10,972 nt of DNA from Coemansia sp. RSA 922 (taxonomy: Eukaryota; Kickxellomycota; Kickxellomycetes; Kickxellales; Kickxellaceae): NCBI GenBank assembly GCA_027577415.1, contig JANBQS010000876.1, positions 1 through 10,972 of the forward strand, in the 5' to 3' direction. The translations under genes were made by a program, and so were the position numbers. Numbering within the stretch: the first letter of the stretch is position 1; each line of letters starts with the position of its first letter. Of this stretch, positions 1 through 5,518 are shown one piece after another. The notes below the pieces were generated by a model, which did not search any database, was not told where the DNA came from, and saw only the letters and a list, made by a program, of their open reading frames with translations.

Positions 1-279
1 AAGAACAGCGCTGAAAGAGAGTAAACGCTCCGATTGATAGAACTAATCGGGATAGCGGCCATGTGCTCTGCAACATAAAGTATTTTTTGCTTACTTGATT
101 GCCATGTGGTAGTAGAATGTATACCTCGATTGAGAGCATGCCATTTTGGAACCACTATCGGTAGGTTACTTACACACTCAAAGAATTAGGAAAATGATAT
201 TTGCCGTCTTGCTTTTAACCTCAGCTTTCATTTGCACGCGGAGCTTCTTGGCAGCCTTGATGGAACTCTGATAGTTGGT
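1..279 (-). other. Possible partial protein gene running off the left edge (unresolved)
   Basis: The minus strand has coding-like stretches here, but no single reading frame covers them. Positions 220-279 read, after a TAG that could be a splice acceptor, as TNYQSSIKAAKKLRVQMKAE, with codons mostly ending in C or G. A candidate 65-base GT-AG intron (155-219) and a 57-base one (68-124, ending TTGCAG) would join this to WFQNGMLSIE and then an open stretch to base 1. Another frame reads VVPKWHALNRE without the first splice. A third frame gives a roughly 50-codon ORF starting MEIVPPQQ. I do not recognise a family. Splicing is guessed, a ten-codon exon would be unusual, and decayed sequence explains the data equally well. 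Confidence 0.22.
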
Positions 280-457
280 CTAGTTCATAATGCAATCCGC
301 AATTAAACGAGGCAAACCGCGAAACGCCGCAGATGGCAGCACACCAATCTATTTGCTGTGGAGGCACAATCTCCATTGATGGAATGCAAGTACTCTGATC
401 TACGTAATAAAAACGTAATCACTTTGCAATGACCCTGTTTGGAAGGACAGAAACTTT

Positions 458-570
458 TTTTCGTGTATGACGCAATAGATATACATCAATTCCAATCTGT
501 GGTTTGATTTCATCAAACTCAGCTCAGATATTAATATCAGACCACTGATTGCTAGCACTGAGACATGTGA
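458..570. repeat. Palindromic repeat element, copy 1 (MITE-like remnant)
   Basis: The core is an imperfect hairpin with arms at 495-508 and 536-549 (12 of 14 positions pair). It is followed by a shoulder reading GCTAGCACTGAGAC. The segment 538-564 matches 8310-8336 in direct orientation with one mismatch. The left flank 458-482 (motif CGTGTATGACGCAATAGATA) is a perfect 25-base inverted match to 8350-8374. Core conserved in one orientation and flank in the other is what a palindromic element gives when each copy has lost a different half. No transposase is encoded. Target-site duplications could not be identified. Confidence 0.65.
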
Positions 571-732
571 AGGCCGCTAATGCATTATTTCGCCAAAATG
601 GCCATGATTTTTTTGGGGAGCATTAACAACTATATATTTGCCTATAGCAATTTATCTTGAGAAAGAGTACTAACATAATAGAACTACCATATATGTAGTC
701 AACAAGATAAACATAGTAGCTGGTGCTCACTT

Positions 733-891
733 TTAAGTTCGACAACGATGGTTACGGAATATTTCTTTCGTAGGAAACTTTTGACCACAAACCCGGCATA
801 TAACCTCATCCTCGCTTGGAATGTTTGAGGTTGGGTAGTCAGCCTCTTGCGCACTAGACGAGGGCAAAATGGATTTTGGCGGATATAGCAT
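733..891 (-). CDS. Small single zinc-finger (C2HC-like) protein, 52 aa
   Basis: The ORF runs ATG to TAA and encodes 52 residues. Residues 1-30 are polar and probably disordered. Residues 31-50 form one finger: Cys32-x2-Cys35-x3-Phe39-x5-Phe45-x2-His48-x-Cys50. The spacing from the second Cys to the His (12 residues) and both core aromatics match classical C2H2/C2HC fingers. The final His-x-Cys gap is shorter than the usual three to five residues, so the fourth ligand is uncertain. The start is supported by context: a TATAAAAAGG box at 1030-1039 lies about 140 bases upstream and ATG 891 is the first ATG after it. The frame stays open upstream to a TAG near 950 with no other ATG, so an upstream exon is possible but not needed. 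The function is unknown; a role in DNA, RNA or protein binding would be a guess from the fold. A finger of similar layout lies at 8520-8684. Confidence 0.5.
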   Translation of the reverse strand: MLYPPKSILPSSSAQEADYPTSNIPSEDEVICRVCGQKFPTKEIFRNHRCRT

Positions 892-1029
892 ATCTGAGAA
901 TTTCAGGTAGAGAGAGAGATGCGAGCAAGTGGGTAAATAATAATGGCAGCCCTAGCTGTAGAAAATGGAATATTTTAGATATAAAACTCGATGTGAACAA
1001 AAGACAAGGCTAGCCACTTCAGACGTGTG

Positions 1030-1039
1030 CCTTTTTATA
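1030..1039 (-). promoter_or_regulatory. TATA box of the zinc-finger mini-gene
   Basis: On the minus strand the site reads TATAAAAAGG. It lies inside a short inverted repeat (GTGCC at 1027-1031, GGCAC at 1040-1044). The first ATG downstream is the start of the 52-residue gene at 891. The same core occurs upstream of the secreted-peptide gene, and with one change upstream of the 54-residue gene. Confidence 0.5.
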
Positions 1040-2183
1040 GGCACCAAGAAATAAAAGAAAGGGATAGTTTCTGAACATTCTTGCATAATGTTAACCGTTC
1101 TAAGAAAGAATAACACATCCCCAATTGCCATATTTATTGATGCCAATCATTATGCACTAGTGAGACATGTCTTAAAAGAATAGTTAGCACAGTCATTTGT
1201 CTGTGAAACATGTATGTAGGATATATCTAAACAGAGCTTAAAATGGTCAAATCCAGATATGATAAGCATCTATAGTCAAAAACGAAATCAGTGCAGTTTA
1301 TTTTTGGGCACAACCTTTAAGCACAGATTTACTATTACTACCTGAGCACGTAAAAAATTAGAGTTAACCACTCATATGCCACAATGTATGGATTAATGGG
1401 TGCAGTCTGGTAGTGGGGGGCATTTTCTGTGGCTAACTGCAGGTAATACTTCAATAAAATGTTGGTTCTCTGGGAGTGAGTGCTGTATGAAGAAAATAAT
1501 AGCTCAAGATTCACAAGGATCAAAGTGGTAGCACTACTTAGACACCACTAGCCAGTGTTTCTCGAAAATACGTGGGCGTTAATCACAGAGTAGGAGTAGT
1601 AGCGGATATGTAGAATATGAGATATGACAGTCGATTTCCAGCAGCGGAACATAGCGAAGCCATTGAGCCATTATTGCCATTCAGTGGCAGCTCCTCTCAA
1701 GCACGGAAGATCTCCAAGACTACCAGGCCATGCATTTAGGATTTTGAACTCCCAGGCGCCAAAACCTGTACACACTTTTAAACACTACACTGCATCGCGT
1801 CAAACTTAACCAACATTGTTTAGTGGGTTGTAGTTGGTTAGAGAACGAGAAAGAAAAATATGGATTATAGTGTTAATTTTTCTGCAAGGAAAACAATAGA
1901 AGCAGCGCCGCCTCTTAAATCTTTGCCACAACTTGTAGGCAAACAATAAAAAACACTATCAAATATCATCAGCAAATACCCTTTCAAATCGTAAGTCGCT
2001 CAGCCGCGTGTCTAGCTGATTAGGAGACGAGATCTGTTTTTGACTCACCTTCACGGGACCTAGCGTCGTCAAATAACCCTAATGGATTACAGTACATGCT
2101 ATTTAGATGTATCTGATAAAAAAAAAATCTCTCGATATATAACCCGTTTTCGCACATTGCTGAAAGCAAGCGGTGGGGATAAT

Positions 2184-2189
2184 AAAAAA
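2184..2189 (-). terminator. RNA polymerase III terminator of tRNA-Gln
   Basis: Six consecutive T residues on the minus strand begin two bases beyond the discriminator base of the tRNA, a standard Pol III stop signal. Confidence 0.8.
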
Positions 2190-2191
2190 TG

Positions 2192-2264
2192 AGGTCCTGC
2201 CGAGATTCGAACTCGGGTATCAAGAATCAAAATCTTGGATGATCAACCACTACATTACAGGACC
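2192..2264 (-). tRNA. tRNA-Gln (anticodon UUG)
   Basis: This is a complete 73-nucleotide cloverleaf with no intron. The 7-bp acceptor stem pairs GGTCCTG (2258-2264) with CAGGACC (2193-2199), followed by discriminator U at 2192. The D arm contains AGTGGTTG. The anticodon stem CAAGA/TCTTG encloses the loop TTTTGAT, with anticodon UUG at 2228-2230, which decodes CAA. A 4-base variable loop precedes the T arm, CCGAG-TTCGAAT-CTCGG, which carries the B-box consensus. The sequence closely resembles eukaryotic cytosolic tRNA-Gln. CCA is not encoded, as expected for a nuclear gene, and a T6 Pol III terminator follows. All stems pair, so it should be functional. Confidence 0.95.
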
Positions 2265-2921
2265 GTTGATCTACTGATCTATCAGCCAATACTATAAAGC
2301 CCGGCCCTGAAATCGAGTGCAATTTCGGAGCGATTTTGGGCTAAACAGCCAACTTTTCGAAAATGATGTCTGTCAATAACTTTAAAAGCTACCTGCCTTC
2401 CTTTATGAAACTAGCGTGATTTTTGCTTTTTTTTTGACTATTCTCAAATGCCACAGGACGACGACACCTCAAATGTCCTATCACCCCCAACTTCCATTGT
2501 CTATTGTCCAAGCTCACGGAATACACTGAGAGGGCAAGTTTAATCAGCTTATTTAGAAGCAGCAAGGAAAATGCATTCATGGGCATAAGCACCTTTGTCG
2601 TTGTAATGTCTACAATTGCCTAATAGGCATTCCACCTTGAGCCAAAGGTATTTGGTTTCATGCGAAATACAAAGCAAAAAACCCTTTCTGATAAGAAAAT
2701 ATAAAATATTTCTTTTGGTGTAAGGAGTACTCGCTTTGTAAAGTATTCTAAAAGTGCAGAAAGAAAATGACGAATTTGAGAGACCACACAATTGAGATGC
2801 TCTTGGTGCTTGTCATCCACCTTCTGCTCTGTACTTTTTACAACATTATTACTTTTTCTATACAACTTTACCCACTGCTTTCGACACAATAGAATCGCGT
2901 TATCTGAGTCCAGAAGAGGAA
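2265..2921. other. Intergenic region and upstream region of the four-TM gene
   Basis: This 657-base stretch is AT-rich. It contains TATAAAG around 2293-2299 with only an 18-codon ORF behind it, and TATAAAA near 2699-2706, the better candidate promoter for the downstream gene. A 41-codon hydrophobic ORF at 2767-2892 begins shortly after that box. Minus-strand ORFs at 2389-2592, 2549-2791 and 2620-2967 have no recognisable domain, and the last runs into the coding gene. Confidence 0.45.
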
Positions 2922-4541
2922 ATGGCCAAGGATGAAAGGCGCCATTTCCAACGTGCTTGTAATGCACTAAACATAATGGTGTGTATACTGATGGCTTGCT
3001 GCCAGGGATTTATGATTACCTATCAGATTCCCTTCTATTCATCGCTCATGTTTACCATCCAGTACTTTCGACGTGGAGTCATAATGATATGGCTGTTAGT
3101 GTTGGCCCTGTGTAATTTGGGCACCAAGGGGTTCTTTAGGGAAAACTTTCCATTATTTGCACGTAGAAGATCCAGACACATTGCATATGGATTTGCCTTT
3201 GCTGCCATTGGATTATTTACTTTGCAAGACCCGCTGACACTAGCATTATATCAGGGCTATCAGCAGCACTTGTGTGAGGATGAAGACACTTGTGCCAAGC
3301 CATTTTCACCAGAAATAATGTTGTACATTATTGTAGGCTGTTGCACAATATGCATTGCCAGCCTTCCACTTGGCTTCATTAATGCAGTCATAGTGTGGAT
3401 GTTCTATAACAAGTACAGGGGTCCAGAAGATAAAGATGAAGGGTTAGAAGAAACAGAGAAGGATGACAACTCAAATGATACCAAACCTGACTGGAGAGCA
3501 AATAATAGTATAAGGCTGGCTCAAACTCGAGCAAACAACATTGAAAAGCTGAAAGAGCAAAGAAAAGCTCAACAGAAGAGGCAGGAGGATAGAGAAAATG
3601 CTGAAAGAGAGAAAATGTCAAAGATTCGTGCAAAGGTGGATTTGGCAAGGCCCATTGAGAAACTAGCCCATACAGAGAGAGGAAAGGCCAGGATTGCTGC
3701 AATTAGAGCAAAGATGAAAGAACAAGAACAAGCAGATAGACTTTCAAAGGCAGAGGCAGATAGACTTGCAGTATTGATAGCCTTAAAAGAAGCCAATAAA
3801 GAAGCTGCCAGGCGGGTTACAGAAGTAAAAGATAAAAGAATCTTGGCAACAAAGGAAGCAATTACTAAAGATAAGATTGTGCCTAAAAGCAAGAATAATG
3901 CTGAAGTGACTGCAATAGCTAATAGAATTGCAGCAGATAAGGCTGCATGGGATCGTAAACTAGCTGCCAGGAATGCCGAAGCTGAAAAAAGGACTAATGC
4001 CAACAAGAAGGCCGAAGCAGAAAGGATAGCAAATATTGAAAGAAATGCTCGGGCTCGAAGGATGGCTGAAGCTGCCAGGAGAGATAAAGAAAAAAGAAAG
4101 GCTAAGCCTACCAAAAAGACTAAAGCAGAATTAGCCATAGAGGCCAAAGAAAAAGCTATCAAAGAGGCCCAAGATAAAAAGGAAAGGAAAGTAAGAGCTA
4201 TTGATATAGCTGCGCAAGCAAATTCGAAATTGGCTCTTCAAGTAGCTGCCAGATTAAAGGCTAGGACTGAAGATGATGCATATGATGAAGAAATCAGGTT
4301 AGGTGATATAGCTGAAGCTGCTATTAAAGCCAAAGATGATGAACGGGCTAAGAATATAGCTGAACTGGCTAGGCTAACAAGTTTAATAAGGGCTAATGAG
4401 GCTAGAATTGCTAAAGAGATTGACAAAGATAGGGTGAAGCTAGATGATTATATAGATAGTTCAAGAAGCGAGCTTTATGATTTGCGTATAAGTCTCCATA
4501 AATTCAAGCAGGGGCGGCTCAAACATTCTGAGGTGCCCTGA
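2922..4541 (+). CDS. Four-pass membrane protein with long Ala/Lys/Glu helical tail (COPI-associated/Tvp15-like N-terminus)
   Basis: This 539-residue protein has two parts. Residues 1-165 contain four predicted membrane segments (about 14-35, 51-68, 88-110 and 131-161), with a loop holding Cys118 and Cys124 between the last two. Layout and texture (basic-aromatic motif before segment 2, Arg-rich turn before segment 3) resemble the COPI-associated/Tvp15 family of small Golgi membrane proteins; this is a tentative likeness, not a firm match. Residues about 190-505 are an almost uninterrupted charged helix rich in Ala, Lys, Glu, Arg and Ile, with prolines only near 244, 321 and 396; it should form a long single helix or coiled coil. 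If the family link holds, the tail faces the cytosol. ATG 2922 is the first ATG in this frame; the frame is open back to a TGA at 2793, so an extra 5' exon cannot be excluded. No introns are needed. The long tail is far beyond the usual size of the family. Confidence 0.85.
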   Translation: MAKDERRHFQRACNALNIMVCILMACCQGFMITYQIPFYSSLMFTIQYFRRGVIMIWLLVLALCNLGTKGFFRENFPLFARRRSRHIAYGFAFAAIGLFTLQDPLTLALYQGYQQHLCEDEDTCAKPFSPEIMLYIIVGCCTICIASLPLGFINAVIVWMFYNKYRGPEDKDEGLEETEKDDNSNDTKPDWRANNSIRLAQTRANNIEKLKEQRKAQQKRQEDRENAEREKMSKIRAKVDLARPIEKLAHTERGKARIAAIRAKMKEQEQADRLSKAEADRLAVLIALKEANKEAARRVTEVKDKRILATKEAITKDKIVPKSKNNAEVTAIANRIAADKAAWDRKLAARNAEAEKRTNANKKAEAERIANIERNARARRMAEAARRDKEKRKAKPTKKTKAELAIEAKEKAIKEAQDKKERKVRAIDIAAQANSKLALQVAARLKARTEDDAYDEEIRLGDIAEAAIKAKDDERAKNIAELARLTSLIRANEARIAKEIDKDRVKLDDYIDSSRSELYDLRISLHKFKQGRLKHSEVP

Positions 4542-4618
4542 GCTGCAGCCAAAGGTGGCTGCGGCGATTGCTGAGTGGCCTAGTAAATATGGCTTGCTTC
4601 TCTGCGAGATGGGGATAG

Positions 4619-4777
4619 AGGTTCCTTGATTTGCTATTGACCTGCCCAAACTTTAACCATGTCGCCTTGCCAAAGTCTGAAGATTCAGAGTTTATGACGG
4701 TGTTGGGAGAGACTATCGAGACGGATAGATTCAAGCAAGGCTCCCCATGTCTGCGGCGCTTGCTGTTCAATAGATAA
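4619..4777 (+). pseudogene. C-terminal remnant of the F-box/LRR-like family
   Basis: This 52-codon open stretch has no start codon of its own and is preceded in frame by TAG at 4616. It begins RFLDLLLTCPNFNHVALP and ends LRRLLFNR before TAA. The opening matches the C-terminal region of the intact gene at 9078-10778, which has LLLALACPRV around residues 506-515; in both, about 40 residues then follow to the end. From memory, Kickxellales F-box-like proteins often finish with a similar Leu/Arg-rich motif. It lies 77 bases past the stop of the four-TM gene and has no upstream coding part in the window, so I read it as a decayed family member. A terminal exon of an unrelated gene is the alternative. 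Confidence 0.4.
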
Positions 4778-4934
4778 TTCCGGTTGGTCATGGAGTATTT
4801 TTTGAAATGACTATAAAAAACAAATATCATGATGATGTGACGTGATTTGTAGATTCCATTGACCGCATCGGTACATATAAACTAGTGTTTAAATTAATGT
4901 ATTTGTTTACAAGTATATAACAAATGGAGGTATT

Positions 4935-5024
4935 CTAGGGCCAGGGACCGAGCCAGACGACCTGAGCGTTAGCTGTTGCAGCAGCAACAGCAACAATGGC
5001 AAGGAGAGTAACATAGGCGTTCAT
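4935..5024 (-). CDS. Secreted micro-peptide precursor, 29 aa
   Basis: The ORF runs ATG to TAG and encodes 29 residues. Residues 1-20 look like a cleavable signal peptide: a short N-region (MNAYVT), a hydrophobic core of Leu, Ile, Val and Ala, and a typical Ala-Asn-Ala cleavage site. Cleavage would leave only QVVWLGPWP, with two Trp, two Pro and an N-terminal Gln that could cyclise to pyroglutamate. A strong TATAAAAAGG box lies 70 bases upstream, the leader is CA-rich as in highly expressed fungal genes, and this is the first ATG after the box, in the context AATAATGA. Codons mostly end in C or T (GTC, CTC, GCC, AAC), unlike the AT-rich neighbours. I know no family with this peptide. A spliced longer protein is possible, but no consensus donor is visible before the stop. 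A signalling or pheromone-like role is speculation. Confidence 0.6.
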   Translation of the reverse strand: MNAYVTLLAIVAVAAATANAQVVWLGPWP

Positions 5025-5518
5025 TATTGAGATAGTTGGTTGGCGAGTGGTAGTTGATGATTTTGTTTGAAAGGCGAAACGGGGACACACCTTCCTTTTT
5101 ATACACATCTGGAGGCCGGGTCTCCACTCTTCTTTTCATTTGCAAGCATGTGCCCTAAATTGTAGGCAATTGTGTATTGGCTACTTTCGTCGGCGATTGA
5201 ATAGCATACGTTTACAATTGCATTGTTATGAACACCAATATATTGTTAGTCAATGGTATCGTTGTTTCTTTCTTTTTGCCCATCTCTATATGTATATCAA
5301 TTGTACCAAATCGCAGGTGACTGCAATGAATGAACAAATCTTAAAGCTGCCCTATTGTACCAATTAGCATGCACATATCCCACTTCATTGTGCGAATGCA
5401 TATTCTACAATGCGGACTCATTACAATTAGACCAACACTGCAAAAGGCTCAGAGTGTCACACGATATTGAGTAAATTCAGAAAGCTCTTATTCTGCTATA
5501 ATGAAAAATGGCAACACA
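5025..5518. other. Gap between micro-peptide gene and S49 gene
   Basis: The left part is the promoter and leader of the micro-peptide gene. The rest, about 5110-5518, would hold the 3' untranslated region of the S49 gene and shows only short chance frames, several CAATTG palindromes and AT-rich tracts. The open frame at 5140-5367 starts at TTG and has no domain. Confidence 0.5.
5094..5103 (-). promoter_or_regulatory. TATA box of the secreted micro-peptide gene
   Basis: On the minus strand the site reads TATAAAAAGG, 70 bases before ATG 5024. There is no other ATG in between. A start site about 30 bases downstream would give a leader of roughly 40-45 bases, rich in C and A. Confidence 0.6.

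Larger units (their letters stand above)
892..2191. other. Gap with little support for genes
   Basis: Apart from the promoter near 1030-1039 and the Pol III terminator beside the tRNA, I see no convincing gene. Open frames at 952-1131 and 1338-1523 (minus) and 1624-1809 (plus) lack recognisable domains. The first of these contains the TATA box of the zinc-finger gene. A 29-codon ORF at 1860-1949 (plus) ends in an overlapping AATAAA, but has no clear promoter. A short inverted repeat (TAACCAAC/GTTGGTTA) lies around 1807-1840. Confidence 0.5.

Noticed and set aside
952..1131. 59-codon minus-strand ORF starting MAIGDVLFFL
   Set aside because: It contains the TATA box of the zinc-finger gene inside its coding part and has no domain; a chance frame is more likely.
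1860..1949. 29-codon plus-strand ORF ending in an overlapping AATAAA
   Set aside because: No signal peptide, domain or clear TATA box; such frames are expected by chance at this length.
2293..2420. TATAAAG followed by an 18-codon ORF
   Set aside because: The box lacks the AGG extension seen in the micro-genes and the peptide has no signal or domain.
2620..2967. 115-codon minus-strand open frame
   Set aside because: It overlaps the start of the plus-strand gene and its promoter region, with no recognisable domain and no TATA box found for it.
3569..4162. 197-codon minus-strand open frame inside the four-TM gene
   Set aside because: It is the mirror of the Ala/Lys/Glu-rich tail, whose repetitive codon use removes stops on the other strand; its Ala/Leu/Ser-only composition and lack of any domain fit a shadow.
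4640..4720. Resemblance of TCPNFNHVALP to the C-terminal HECT ubiquitin-ligase motif
   Set aside because: The match needs a two-residue insertion and nothing upstream looks like HECT; the F-box-family C-terminus in this window is a better parallel.
4519..4830. 103-codon minus-strand open frame
   Set aside because: It covers the end of the four-TM gene and the F-box-family remnant; the plus-strand reading of the remnant is more protein-like.
4972..4991. 8-bp hairpin GCTGTTGC/GCAACAGC within the micro-peptide gene
   Set aside because: It falls in the Ala/Val-repeat codons of the signal peptide and is explained by that coding sequence.
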